Made by a program: the position numbers and the translations under genes. Below, piece after piece: positions 20,662-31,882 of a stretch of DNA of 64,000 nt. The notes under the pieces were generated by a model. That model saw only the letters and a program-made list of their open reading frames with translations. It was not told the origin of the DNA and searched no databases. This DNA comes from Diplonema papillatum. Taxonomy: Eukaryota; Euglenozoa; Diplonemea; Diplonemida; Diplonemidae. The DNA lies in NCBI GenBank assembly GCA_030068145.1, contig JAPJBO010000419.1, positions 124,001-188,000 on the forward strand, in the 5' to 3' direction. Every line of letters starts with the position of its first letter. Positions within the stretch are counted from its first letter, which is position 1.

Positions 20662-20868
20662 ATACTCGAGGGACTGCCTTCTGCTCATTTCGAAGGAGGC
20701 TAGAGGGGGAGAAAACAACACAACTACAAAGTGGGTCTTTTTTGTTGAACGCTTACGCCCGCCACTAAACCCAGATTCACCTCTGTTTCGTGTGGGCTAC
20801 AGCACATTTGCCTCCTTTGATCTATCGCAACTGGCAGTCTCCTCAAGCATTTCCTACAAAGCAGGTGC
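20662..20868 (+). repeat. Dsp-1 SINE-like copy
   Basis: Near full length; A tail replaced by GGTGTG. Confidence 0.85.
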
Positions 20869-20998
20869 TAGGTGTGTGCGAAGGACCTGTTTTGTATCTT
20901 TACATGGCAGGTTCCAACGCTGCCGACTTTCTTTTTTGTACTGACATGTCCAGCGTGGTATGTTGTTCCAAAAAAAAAAAAAAAAAAAAAAGGCGCGC

Positions 20999-21535
20999 TC
21001 AGCTGGCCTTCTCCTCAACCGCTTCTTCTTCGGGCTTCTTGGTCGGGTCCCCGCAGCACTTCTTGTACTTTTTCCCGGAGCCGCACGTGCACGGCTCGTT
21101 GGGTTTGACTCGCTTCACCTTCGGTTGGTACACGCTGCGGTCCATCGGCTTGAAGCCGTTTCCGTATGACGCCTCGATTTCGAACACATGGTTCTCGAGC
21201 TGCTGGGAGACGTTGTTGAGCCGGTTGTTGTGTGGTAGCTTGCCGCCCTTAAATTGCTCGTGACACGCGTCGCAAAGGTCGTGGTTGCGGCACTTCAGGC
21301 AGTGCCACCGGAACCCCACGACGGGCGCCGTCCCGCAGCCGTCGCACGTGATGCCGACGTGCGTGCCGAAGAGCTTCGACTGGTTTTCGAGCTTGTCCTT
21401 CTCCTTCTGCTCCAGCTCCTGCAGCGCGCGGGCGTCCGCGACCGCCTTCTCGACCTGCTTTCGCTTCTCCGCCTTCTCCCGCTCCTTCGCCATCCTCTCA
21501 GACGCCGTCGGCTCAGCAGCCTTCTTCTCGCTCAT
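20999..21535 (-). CDS. ZZ zinc-finger plus SEC-C motif protein, 178 aa
   Basis: ATG at 21535, TGA at 20999. Residues 1-50 are a charged coiled-coil-like helix. Residues 61-118 form a ZZ-type finger (CDGC, WHCLKC, DLCDAC, then His102/His116). Residues 148-161 hold a SEC-C metal-binding motif (CTCGSGKKYKKCC). ZZ fingers bind protein N termini or ligands. SEC-C motifs bind zinc and are best known from the bacterial SecA tail. The pairing suggests a small zinc-dependent adaptor, but the partner is not inferable. It is single-exon, complete and well separated from neighbours. On the plus strand an A21 run lies 6 nt past the stop, an odd T-rich 3' end. Confidence 0.9.
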   Translation of the reverse strand: MSEKKAAEPTASERMAKEREKAEKRKQVEKAVADARALQELEQKEKDKLENQSKLFGTHVGITCDGCGTAPVVGFRWHCLKCRNHDLCDACHEQFKGGKLPHNNRLNNVSQQLENHVFEIEASYGNGFKPMDRSVYQPKVKRVKPNEPCTCGSGKKYKKCCGDPTKKPEEEAVEEKAS

Positions 21536-21884
21536 CTTGCTGATTTCTTTCTTGTATCCTCGTCTTCTCCCGGCTCCTGTAAATAGAACGAAGGTTGTCT
21601 CGAGTCTCCGGGTGGCTTTCGTCGAATGAAACTTTCTTGAAGCAACAACGTATTAGGGGTGCATGCATGGCTATTCGTCCATTTATTAGAGTGTACAATT
21701 TGTGTTTGAATGGCATGCTGTTAGGTAGGGTTCAGTTTACGACTGTATCACTCCAGAACTTCACACGTTCACGCTGTGAGCGCCTGCGAACACATAGAGC
21801 TTGCTTCAGCTGCACGTTCAGATTCTGAGTGCGTGCCGAAGAGCTCCGACTGGTTGTTGAGCTTGGCCTTCTCCTTCTCACAGC
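21536..21884. other. Upstream region, unassigned
   Basis: No gene. 21830-21878 repeats a piece of the gene (GTGCCGAAGAGCTYCGACTGG, cf. 21363-21383), another scrap duplication of coding sequence. Confidence 0.4.
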
Positions 21885-22655
21885 AGCGAATCGTTGTGAC
21901 GGGTCTTCACTATTGGAGAGTTTTGCAGCAGACGTGTTGACAGCAGCATATCATGGATCCTTTTTGACGGGTCTTCACTATTGGAGAGTTTTGCAGCAGA
22001 CGTGTTGACAGCAGCAATCATGGATCCTTTTTGACGGGTCTTCACTATATTTTGTAGCAGATGTATTGACAGCAGCAATCATGGATCCTTTTTGACGGGT
22101 CTTCACTATTCGAGACTTTTGTAGCAGACGTATAGACAGCAGCAATCATGGATCCTTTTTGACGGGTCTTCACTATTGGAGAGTTTTGCAGCAGACGTGT
22201 TGACAGCAGCAATCATGGATCCTTTTTGACGGGTCTTCACTATATTTTGTAGCAGATGTATTGACAGCAGCAATCATGGATCCTTTTTGACGGGTCTTCA
22301 CTATTCGAGACTTTTGTAGCAGACGTATTGACAGCAGCAATCATGGATCCTTTTTGACGGGTCTTCACTATTGGAGAGTTTTGTAGCAATCATGGATCCT
22401 TTTTGACGGGTCTTCACTATTGGAGAGTTTTGTAGCAATCATGGATCCTTTTTGACGGGTCTTCACTATTGGAGAGTTTTGTAGCAATCATGGATCCTTT
22501 TTGACGGGTCTTCACTATTGGAGAGTTTTGTAGCAATCATGGATCCTTTTTGACGGGTCTTCACTATTGGAGAGTTTTGTAGCAATCATGGATCCTTTTT
22601 GACGGGTCTTCACTATTGGAGAGTTTTGTAGCAATCATGGATCCTTTTTGACGCG
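21885..22655. repeat. Satellite with two unit lengths
   Basis: Units share GGATCCTTTTTGACGGGTCTTCACTATT. The first half has longer units that include GCAGACGTGTTGACAGCAGC. The second half (22370-22655) is a regular array of about 49-bp short units lacking that block. The short form seems to have amplified last. Confidence 0.93.
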
Positions 22656-23126
22656 CATTCACTTAGACGCAATGTATACATGTCGAAACTGGTAGATACC
22701 GAGCTGGAGCTCGGAACAGTACCAGGCGACTCATTGCGCGACTCAATATCAGAGCGTTCCCGCGTTAGTGCACACTTCACAAAGGCAAAGGGAAAGGAGA
22801 GCACTGGGAAAAAGAGAAGAGACACGAAGCATGGCACCGAAGAAGGAAGCAGGGCAAAAAAGAAGTAAATAAATAAAAAAGGCAGCAAGGAGAATGGCCA
22901 AAAGAAAGAAGGCAAGTGTAAGGAAAAGGTGGGGGCAAAAGAACCAAGGAAAGGGAGGAAGGGTGTCGGGAGTTGGAAGGAAGAGGGGGGGGATGGAAGG
23001 AAGAGGGGGGGTCCTGGGGGGACCTCGCAATAGCACCCCAGATCCGCTGCTAACTAACAACAAGGGGTGGTACACTGTCCATCCCTTGTGCGCAAGGTTC
23101 TAACGTTCTTCCCTAGAAAAGGATAG
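22656..23126. other. Purine-rich unassigned stretch
   Basis: Strong G/A bias on the plus strand (22790-23030). No supported gene. Confidence 0.5.
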
Positions 23127-23490
23127 TTTGAAGTACGAATGCAGGACACGTGTGTGTAGCTATGGCCTGCATGAGTCACCAGGCGACTACCTCTTCTGTC
23201 GTACTGTGTCGCGCTACCTGTTTAGTACATGGGGGCAGTGCGTATATGTGCGGGTGCCTGCCGCCCCCATTCGTGTGATGGGCTTGCAGAACCGTAAATG
23301 AGGCGTGCACACTTATTTAGTTTGAAGTACGAATGCAGGACACCTGCGTGTAGCGATGGCCTGCATTAGTCACCAAGCGACCACCTCTTCTGCCGTACCG
23401 TGTCGCGCTACCTGTTTAGTACATGGGGGCAGTGCGTATATGTGCGAGGCTTGGCTCCTGCCTGCCGTCCCCATTCATGTACTACGAGGT
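23127..23490 (-). repeat. Dsp-8 fragments, tandem pair
   Basis: Two copies offset by about 190 bp of TTTGAAGTACGAATGCAGGACAC plus GGCCTGCATTAGTCACC. In minus orientation they match the 3' end of the 0.9-kb copy (GACACGGTACG...GAAGAGGT). Confidence 0.7.
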
Positions 23491-23599
23491 GATATGTGTC
23501 GTATTTTTTTGTTTGTGCGTACGTGTGTAAACCCTGTTTTGAGTGATTTAACACAGCACGCTGCCATCCGACACTTTTTGATATAGACAAGCAAGCTTG

Positions 23600-23738
23600 T
23601 TACCATAAAAAATTTGCATCTTCGCACGGATCCCCAGCCTTCCACGAGGTGCGCCCATATCGTCCGGCAGGCCAGCACATCTGCTGAGATCGCGAAGCCG
23701 GTGTCGTCGGCATACACCTCTTTAACTCCAGCTTCTGA
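23600..23738 (-). pseudogene. Non-LTR-type reverse transcriptase fragment (YADD)
   Basis: The minus frame reads ASEAGVKEVYADDTGFAISA and continues DVLACRTIWAHLVEGWGS. YADDT is the catalytic box of LINE-type RTs and the following segment fits. Upstream the frame meets a TGA and downstream it loses similarity, so this is a short relic. The GCTACACGGTG...CTGGAGTTAAA block just before it recurs at both ends of the 40-41.6 kb array. Confidence 0.5.
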
Positions 23739-23845
23739 GGCCAGACCTCACCGTGTACAATGGGGGACTTGTGCTGGGGCGGTATAGACTTCGGCGGCTC
23801 TGCTCTTGGCGGTGTCGGTTCTCCTCGAGGCTAACCAGAAGTCAT

Positions 23846-23942
23846 CGCAGCGTGTGCACTGAAGGTTCGCACAGCAAAATGCCAGCAAGAACCTAACGCA
23901 GCGTGTGCACTGAAGGTTCGCACAGCAAAATGCCAGCAAGAA
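23846..23942. repeat. 51-bp tandem duplication
   Basis: CGCAGCGTGTGCACTGAAGG through CCAGCAAGAA, two copies. Confidence 0.9.
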
Positions 23943-25108
23943 AAGGTGCTATGCATGAGAATTTCGGGAGGGATGGTTGGGGGGGGCGACGGAGCGGCGG
24001 CGTTGGACAAAGAAGATTCGTAGTTGGAGTCACTGAGAGGTCCCACGAGGAATACTGGTTTGATACAGATGAACCCCATGTGACCACACACTGTATGTCG
24101 CAGGCCGTCAAAATAACACGTGGCATCACTTAAGATTTCTATATCAGGTCGCTTGTCCCTGCACCCGCCACCCGTCTTTTGGCATCGGCGGCTTACTGCA
24201 TGCGACGTTAGCGCACACGGAAGAGCGAGCCCTATAGCAGGTTTGTTGCGTCTCGGTGTCCTGGTGGTTGCTATCACGCGCAGTGCAGTGGCGCATTCAA
24301 ACAGAATTTGAGAGCTTGTCGGCTGTTGTGTGCACGAATTGAAGGCAGTTGCTTTTCATTGCGATGCTTACAGGTTAGCAGTCTCCCCTCTTCCAAATGG
24401 CTTTGACGAGAAACCTGATGTTCAACTGAGCAATCCGTCAGAGTATGGTGCATTGTTCGTTGTGTGCAACCACAGCGGGATCTCTTGTTACTTTCTTGCA
24501 TCGTATCCCTTGTGCCAGCTTGCGAGGTCCCCCTACCAGAAGCGGCGGGTTTGATTTTTCTTGTTCCCCGCTTTACGTCCCGGACAATCTTTCTTTTTCG
24601 CTTTCATCCGGCAACCTCCCCCGCCGTCCGCCCCACCCTTGAGTAGAATTCTTCCTCCATCATTTGTCGCCGTTTCTGCCAAACGCGACCTTTTCTTCAG
24701 GGCTGGGGAAGGGGGGGTAATGGGGCGGACAGCTACGAAATTGGTGCCTTCCAAAATCGCAAATACAGGACTTCTGCGAGAGGGACTGGATAGGTGTCAC
24801 AGTTTCTGCTGGGTTTTCCTCATATCCGAACGGGCATGGGGCCTGTTGAGTTAGACCATAATAAACTCCTCACTCCTTTGCTTGTATCTGTCACTCTTGT
24901 CCACCGCTCCTGCTCTGCTTGCCGCGCGCCGTATGGTTGGAGTAAAAGGTGAAGCCAGAAAGCTGCTAATCTTGCTGCTGACCACATGAAGTGGTGCAGC
25001 AGCAAGATGAAGCAAGCTACTTTGTTTCTCTGGACGGATTGGAGCGGCAAACCTGTCGTTCGGATTATTATTAGTCTTCAAAGAAACAAGTTTATTTTCC
25101 TACAAAAC
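23943..25108. other. Unassigned
   Basis: No coding frame I would defend on either strand; no recognised repeat family. Confidence 0.4.
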
Positions 25109-25243
25109 CGTACACCGCTTTCGTTGACCGCACTACCCTGAGCCCAAATCCTGGACGTGGTTTCAGGTGGCAAATTTGGCAATGATCATGATCAGAACGT
25201 CCTACTTGGGCGGTTCAGTTTCCTCACACATTACATGTGGCTA
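25109..25243 (-). repeat. Dsp-7 copy (intron-start family)
   Basis: CTGAGCCCAAATCCTGGACG through CACATTACATGTGGCTAAAA. The same family begins two introns of the cyclase gene at 49.9 and 51.5 kb. Confidence 0.8.
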
Positions 25244-27084
25244 AAAAAAATATATATAGATCCTTCTTTTCAGTGCGAAAGTTTCTGAACGCTCCGGCGC
25301 TAAAATCCAAAGTTTGACTTTGTGTTTTCTAGCGTGTAATGTGTTTTGAAGGTTCGGTGTTTTGGGGTCTCCGAAGGCTGGGAGTCGGGTAGTGAAAGGT
25401 ACGTAGACATATCCGCAAATTTAAATATGGGCACCCAGGTTTGTGACTATTGCGACCAACACGCTTGCATAATGGACAAATGACTTAAACCCCCGGGGGG
25501 TGTTCTTGGCTTGGTGTTCGGGGAACATCCTGTGCCACGTATTGAGAGTGAAAGCATTCAGGAGGGGGTCCATGAGGGGAGGATGGTGGGGGTTTCAGCC
25601 TTCTTCCTAAGGATCAGCCACTTTGGCCGGATGGCCGGATATACGAGACCTCCCCCCCCCCGACCGCCCACCGTGGTGACCACCTTAGAGTGTGACAGGT
25701 AGCGTCTCCCCCCTCCGCCAGCCGACTGATGGATGGATGGATGGTTCTTAACAAGATGCCTGAGGGTTTTGGATGGGGAAGAGCGGGTGGAGAAAGGCGC
25801 GCGCATTTGAATTGGTTAAGAAATCCAAAAAAAAAAAAAAAAAAGAAGAAGAAGAAGAAGAGAAAATGTGTACTGGTTGCATGAAAAGGGGGGAGAGGGA
25901 GGGAATCTTAGTTTAATTTTCAGGCAAAACACTGCCCTTTGGGAAAGGGCCGACGGTCCGTTAGTCAGCAGTGACATCGGAAGGGGTAAAAACAAGAAAG
26001 GGGATAGTGTGGGTGAATTAGCTCGTGGATGGTTATTCGGAAACAAGTACAACCTTAAATTACGCCTAGCGCATGGCCAGGCGGCATATGCGTGTCTTCA
26101 TCATTTTAGAGTATTGTGCACTAGCTCACAAAACACACTAAATGGTGTTCCCCGTCAGGTAGGCAGACAGTCACTCCAGGCTACCCAGCTGCGCAAACAT
26201 CCGAGAACCTTAAGAGGTTCAGACGACGCGGTTCAGAATTCTTTTCCAGCGAAAGACCAACGCCTCTCATGTGTACGCAATCCCTTCAGCCCTTGAAACT
26301 TCTGGCCCTCTTTGGTGCACTCGAGGGCACCGGGAGAGGGGAGGGTGTTGTGCGGACGTGCATTCGCTTGAACAAAATGCGAACTGTTCACAGCTATTCA
26401 GGAGGAGGAAGGGAGGATGAGAAAAGAAGCTTTGGAACCCTAAAAGCTTGGGGGACGTGTTTGTTCACTTGAAGGGTTGTTAACAATAAATAAGGCGTTA
26501 AGAGATTGCGATTTGGTACGGAGGAGATTGGGCAGGAGGTAAGTGCAAGGAGCAAGGGGCAGAGGGTCGCTAACAACAGAACGAAAAAGCCGCTTGCACA
26601 CATGAGATGGAAGCAAAGACTTTGCGCACTAGCGTGACTCACCTGCTTTGGTAGGTTTCATGTTGCACGCTGCCAGCTGCATTTTAGTTCTGACATTGCA
26701 TATTGTCAACACAAAAACGCAGACACTTCTGCTTCATACGCAAAGTCAGAGTTTGTTGGACTGTTTCTAGCGTTATTTCTTGGGCCTTGTTTTTTGTGTT
26801 AAGATGCCGGTATTTTTGAGTCTCCGATTGCCGCGTGAAGCAAGGTGGAGTCCCTTGTAAAGGTCAGAGAATTAACAAAATTACAGTGTTCCCAGTAAAC
26901 GGTAAAGGGTCGCAGATAGATGAATTTCATTTTGCATTTCTGTGCCTAGGCTCGTCAGCTTCGTTGCTTGTTTTGCGCTCTGCGTCGGTGCTCCCATGTA
27001 CTGCCGGCATCCTTCTGCTGCGCCTGTGCGGCAGCAGTTGCAACCGTCACGAGTTGAACGACGCGTGCCAAAAGTGACCCATCC
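25244..27084. other. Unassigned; minor repeats
   Basis: About 25345-25465 resembles 34820-34945. There is an A-rich microsatellite at 25828-25862. Frames at 25.5 and 26.1 kb are open but unsupported. Confidence 0.4.
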
Positions 27085-27263
27085 TGAGCCGGTCCATCCC
27101 CTCTTGATAGACCGTGATAGACCGAAGAATACAGCACCGGGCAATTCGATGCAGCTCTAGGGACTAGAGATGGACCTGATAGGCCGTGGTGGACCGTGAT
27201 TCACTGCGATAAACAGCAGCAGTCACTTCGATGCAGTTTCAAGAGATAGGGACGGACCGGCTC
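27085..27263 (+). repeat. Dsp-6 copy
   Basis: Nearly identical to 19917-20092. Confidence 0.88.
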
Positions 27264-28195
27264 ACATCCTGTGTCATGTAGCGAAAGGCTGGCATCGTGT
27301 GGTACTCATCAGCATGCCGATGACTCCCCACCACTATTGCAACAAGAGAGAATTACCTCACGAAATAGCGGGGTTTTAGCCTGCACAATACGGCACACAG
27401 TCATAAATTCGGGAAAATGCGCATAAACCCCTGTGAAATCACAGAGTGCGAAACGTGTAGGACAACCGCAAGGTTGGTTAGTGAAAAAAGAAAAAGAGAA
27501 GTAGGAGACGGTGCTGGGAAGATAAATTAGCGTTGAATATTGACGAGAATCCCCCGGCCAGAGGAACGAAAGCGAAAGGGCGACTGACACAAGTGAGAAC
27601 GGCCGGAGAGATGCAGGGAAATAGAACGTTTGCACGAAGGGAAGCGGGAGGGGAGAGGGGGGAGTGCAAGGATTCCCCCTCGTCATTTTTCTGTCCCTAC
27701 GAGAAAAAGGGGGAAAAGGGGGGGTTGTCAGAGGGGTCGACCTGAAGAGTTTTGTGACAGCGCACGTCGGAAACCGGGTGTGTCGTCACCCTGCAGGGGA
27801 CATCGTAACACCGTCTTGGTTCTGACATTTTTTCCGGCTTCAATGTATACCCCCAAGTTTGTGTGGGCGCTGTAACCCGGCCCCCAGCAATAAATCCAAA
27901 CCCAGAGAAACGAAGGGGCATCCTTTGGGAGGGGGAGGGGAGGGAATTTTGATTGTGTGTGTGTGGGTGAGAGTATGTGTGCGTGTATGGGTGTGCCCTA
28001 CCATTTTTTCTCCTTTCTTTTTTTTCCGACGACAACTAGTGTCAGACTAGCCTACCCGAAGGTAGTTGATGTCTGTTTTTAAGCACCTGCTTTTTTTAGA
28101 GTTAAAGTTTTTGTAACAACTCGTGTGATCGGGTTCATACCGGTTTTTTGGAAGGGTGAGAAGTACCACTCCTTTTTTGGTATCCCCCGAAAACC
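27264..28195. other. Unassigned
   Basis: Purine-rich 27480-27730 and GT-rich 27950-28010. No supported gene. Confidence 0.4.
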
Positions 28196-28415
28196 CCGTA
28201 TTGCGCAGTTCCTGCGTATAAGTCGATCTTTGAGTGCGTGAGCCCCTCCGAAGAAAGGTCCATCACACTGTGCAGTTCCTGCGTATAAGTCGATCTTTGA
28301 GTGCGTGAGCCCCTCCGAAGAAAGGTCCATCACACTGCGCAGTTCCTGCGTATAAGTCGATCTTTGAGTGCGTGAGCCCCTCCGAAGAAAGGTCCATCAC
28401 ACTCGCGCAGTTCCT
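28196..28415 (+). repeat. 67-bp tandem repeat, about 3 copies
   Basis: Unit GCGCAGTTCCTGCGTATAAG plus TCGATCTTTGAGTGCGTGAG and AAAGGTCCATCACACT. A further copy (28668-28735) lies directly after the exon-like segment 28485-28676. Confidence 0.9.
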
Positions 28416-28484
28416 GCGTAGTTCGTACAGTAGTTAGTGCGGGGGTTTGTGGGGAACGGCGAGGGCTACAATTTATAAGTGCGC

Positions 28485-28676
28485 TCGACTTTATCGCCGC
28501 AGCGGCGAGTTTCGACGGTGGTACTGCACTGATCCGGGCTTCACTGGGGTGGACTGTGCTCGGCACGCTGGATGGGCTGCGGCTGAGGCCCAGCACGCTT
28601 GGTACAGAGCTGCGCAGTTTGCGTTGGTGCATCAAATTCACGCAGCCACCAAAAGATGTAGTCGTACCCCGTACTG
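28485..28676 (+). CDS. Exon-like segment followed by GTATAAG donor
   Basis: The plus frame reads SALDFIAAAASFDGGTALIR and continues WTVLGTLDGLRLRPS to DVVVPRT, then donor GTATAAG at 28677. Codons are GC-rich, and the composition looks like a compact domain. It could belong with the terminal exon at 29180-29416, though a phase-0 acceptor there (GCCAG before 29160) is only fair. Family unknown. Confidence 0.35.
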
Positions 28677-28795
28677 TATAAGTCGAACTTTGAGTGCGTG
28701 AGCCCCTCCGAAGAAAGGTCCACCACACTAGTTCCAGGCTACTTAGCCCCTTAGTTTGTGCGGAGTTCTTGCGTACTTCGTTACTCAGGGCTTCG

Positions 28796-28815
28796 GGGGG
28801 GGGGGGGGGGGGGCC
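28796..28815. repeat. G homopolymer run
   Basis: About 20 G; a likely assembly-sensitive spot. Confidence 0.9.
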
Positions 28816-29179
28816 TCCAATAATTTTGAGTTCCGTTTTTTGTTTTTTTTTTTTTTTGTGAAATTCGGTAACCATCGGACCCGCCAAAATTCTGGATTTT
28901 CACGACGAAAGTGATACAAAACGGGGGGGTTCCTCTCGCAAAAGAAATGATCACCGGCAGGGTGTCCGGCTTGGGGTGGAGGGATTTTTGAGTTGGCTGG
29001 TACATATCATCTGGCAGTGGCATACGGTGACAGATAGCGGCAGCTGCTGGACGTCGATGATGGCACAGTGGTAGAGACGAAGGGTGGGTAATGATGAGGT
29101 GGCACAGCGGTGAGACGGTGGGGTGAGTTAATCTCGCTCGGCGACAGCTTCGACATGCCAGCGTCATTTGTCACACAGT

Positions 29180-29416
29180 GTGAGTCATCCGCCGCACAAT
29201 TCGATCGGCAGCACGTCGCTGGGCAGCAGCGGGATCGAGGCGAAGGGGGTGACGTTCAAAAGTGGGTTGATGCTGGAAGTTCACCTGCGCAGCGACAACC
29301 CGGTTATCAAGACAGTGCTGGCTCAGTCACCCGCGGTGATGGTGACGCGGATTGAAGCTGTTGCCGAAGCCAGCGGCCGCCGGGAAGATGACGACTACGG
29401 TGGAACAAAACGGTAG
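29180..29416 (+). CDS. 3'-terminal exon-like segment
   Basis: After acceptor TTTGTCACACAG the frame reads GSTSLGSSGIEAKGVTFKSG, LMLEVHLRSDNPVIKTVL and ends RREDDDYGGTKR with TAG at 29416. Good protein character, no recognised family. It is likely the last exon of a plus-strand gene whose other exons are not secure (candidate 28485-28676). Confidence 0.4.
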   Translation: MSHPPHNSIGSTSLGSSGIEAKGVTFKSGLMLEVHLRSDNPVIKTVLAQSPAVMVTRIEAVAEASGRREDDDYGGTKR

Positions 29417-29566
29417 CACAGAGCAGAGCCGGTAGACGACCCTGGCTCGCCGAGACAATGGTGACATAGCAACAGGATGAGAGAGAGAGAGAGAGAGAAA
29501 AAGGGACGAGCTAGAGTGCACGGACCATCTCTCCATCACTACTGTCCCATACTAGGCGGGCGTAAG

Positions 29567-29690
29567 TCGTTACGTCGTAGGCGCGGTGCGAGCCGCGGCC
29601 CTGCTATAGACGATGATTGCGTCGATGATGGTGCAGCCGGGGGGCGTTCTGACTGACTGACTGACGAGCGAGACCGCCTGGCGCGTGAGT
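29567..29690 (+). repeat. Dispersed repeat shared with 20.22-20.35 kb
   Basis: See the partner; internal ACTG tetramer expansion here. Confidence 0.75.
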
Positions 29691-30127
29691 AGACACGTTG
29701 TCGCGGGCTCTGCGGGATGATGGTGACCATGCAATCACTGGCGAAGATAACCGGCGAAGATGGCATTAGATTGACCAAGACGAGAGCGGCTGGAGTTGCA
29801 CATTCCCCCGTGTACAACACAAGACGAAGAGTGTGGAGGAGAGAGTGAGGCGAGAACCTGTGAAGCACTCGCGCCTATTGATTGGTTATTGTCGGCATTT
29901 TCTTGGAGTAAAAATGGTTTTTGTGGGGGGGGTCGGGCGTCCTACAAGGAATTCGAGAACGGCGTTCTCCGACATTGGCTTTCTGCAGGCTGGTATATTT
30001 TCCCAGCCATTCTTGACTCTGTTGGGGGGGGAGGCGGGCGTCAATAATTGCACGCTTTTTTTTGTTTGCGAGGCAGCATTAGCAGCTGAGACACAGTACA
30101 CGGGGCGAAAAAGACCTGGTGCAGCAG

Positions 30128-30254
30128 GATGGCTCTGTGGCGCACTGTGCAGCACTTTATCGGGAGCGCACTCAGAGCCAAGTCCTTGGCGACGCGACTA
30201 CTGTGTGACGAGTTATCGGCCGGCAATGGACTAGAAAGCGGCGCTTTTTCTTAG
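30128..30254 (+). CDS. 3'-terminal exon-like segment, about 40 codons
   Basis: The frame reads MALWRTVQHFIGSALRAKSL, then ATRLLCDELSAGNGLESG, and stops at TAG 30254. Preceded by GTGCAGCAG. Unknown family. Confidence 0.28.
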
Positions 30255-30971
30255 AGTGAAAACTTTTGTGTTACCCGGCGAAGTTCGCTCGCTTTCTTAA
30301 TTGTTTTTTTTTTTTTTTTCCGGACGACGAGTAATTTCATACCGGCCCGCCCCGAGGTCGGCTGCTGCGTTTTGTTTGGGTTAGCTTCTTCATATTTTTT
30401 TTTTTTTTAAAAGTTTGAATGGAGGTACACATTTACATGCGATAGTGAGGAGCGGCCAACGCGGAGCACAGGAGGTTCGACCCACACGTTTCTTGCTTAG
30501 TTTAGCCCCACAGGGGACGAAGGAGAGGGGGTTGGCTCCCGAGTGAGCCAATACTTGTGAATCGCAAGAGTTTCACGACTACCAGCAACGGGAGACCTTC
30601 GGATCGCGTTAGGACGAGTTTCCTGGCACTGTGCTGGCAGCAGCAAGAAATAATTTTGATCCCTTTCTTCAAGGCAAAAAGAAATTGTTGGAAACGGCAT
30701 CGAATTGTTGGTTCCGTATTTATAATGCGCATGTCCATGCCATGATAGGTTGAACGAAGCCAACGTGCCTCGTTTATCTCGCTTATCAGCGCAAGCCAGT
30801 CGGGCAATCTTCTGCCATGAAAGCATGGCTGCGGTCCGCATAGGGGTTGCTTTGTTCTTTTGATGTCGTATTGACTCAATTGTGAATTTGCGTTTAAATA
30901 GACTCGCATACATACGCACTGGTATTATTCTGATCCTTTGTTCGCTTGAGGGACTTTCGGGTGGCGGGTCC
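30255..30971. other. Unassigned
   Basis: T runs at 30305-30320 and 30396-30408; a short Dsp-3 start at 30253. No gene. Confidence 0.4.
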
Positions 30972-31113
30972 TCATGCGGGAACGAGAATCGCGGGGGCTG
31001 GCCCTGGGCACTGCTCTTCAAGCATCCGGAATTTGCGCTCCGGCAACATTTGCAGCAGGTACCGCGCAACGGTGTGTCCCCGGCAATCTGCGCAGTACCT
31101 CTTGGTGGAATCC
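30972..31113 (-). CDS. 3'-terminal exon-like segment next to a tandem array
   Basis: The minus frame reads STKRYCADCRGHTVARYLLQ, then MLPERKFRMLEEQ, and ends with TGA at 30972-30974. The boundary sequence with the array (GTGGAATCCACCGCGTG) is itself the repeated unit start, so an exon edge seems to have seeded the array. Confidence 0.3.
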
Positions 31114-31525
31114 ACCGCGTGGAGGATACCATGACGAGCGGGCTGTCGATGGTACGGCGACTACTTCCGCCGTCTTGCCCTGAGAGTGCTCGTGGAATCC
31201 ACCGCGTGAAGGATACCATGACGAGCGGCCGGTCGGTGGTTCGGCCACTACTTCCGCCGTCTTGCCCTGAGTGCTCGTGGCATCCACCGCGTGAAGGATA
31301 CCACGACGAGCGGCCGGTCGGTGGTTCGGCCACTACTTCCGCCGTCTTGCCCTGAGTGCTCGTGGAATCCACCGCGTGAAGGATACCATGACGAGCGGCC
31401 GGTCGGTGGTTCGGCCACTACTTCCGCCGTCTTGCCCTGAGTGCTCGTGGCATCCACCGCGTGAAGGATACCACGACGAGCGGCCGGTCGGTGGTTCGGC
31501 CACTACTTCCGCCGTCTTGCCCTTG
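31105..31525. repeat. Tandem repeat of about 85 bp, 5 copies
   Basis: Unit starts GGAATCCACCGCGTGAAGGA and includes CGGTCGGTGGTTCGGCCACT. Copies 2-5 are nearly identical; the first is diverged. Confidence 0.9.
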
Positions 31526-31882
31526 TGCAGCTGGATGCCGCTGAAGGTTCTACTGTGAATCTGATACGAACCCGCGACGCCGAGAATAGAAGAGCTGGTA
31601 AACGGAGGAGTACCTCTTGCATACGACTTCTGACGCGGAGATTACCGGGCGCCGTCGTGCGATTTGGATGTACTGGATCCCCACGCTTTCTTTTTTGAGT
31701 AATGAAGACATTCTTGTCAAATGAACTCAAAAACGGCTTTGACAGCTGTACAATGCAGGTGCCACGAAAGGCCGTCAAAGCAGCGTGTCATGATGAGGGG
31801 TTGCCACGTACACAGTGTCGGTCCGTTGGTTGTTGTTTGTACTGGTCGACGACCCCGTTTTTTGTTTTTGTTTTGTGCTTGG

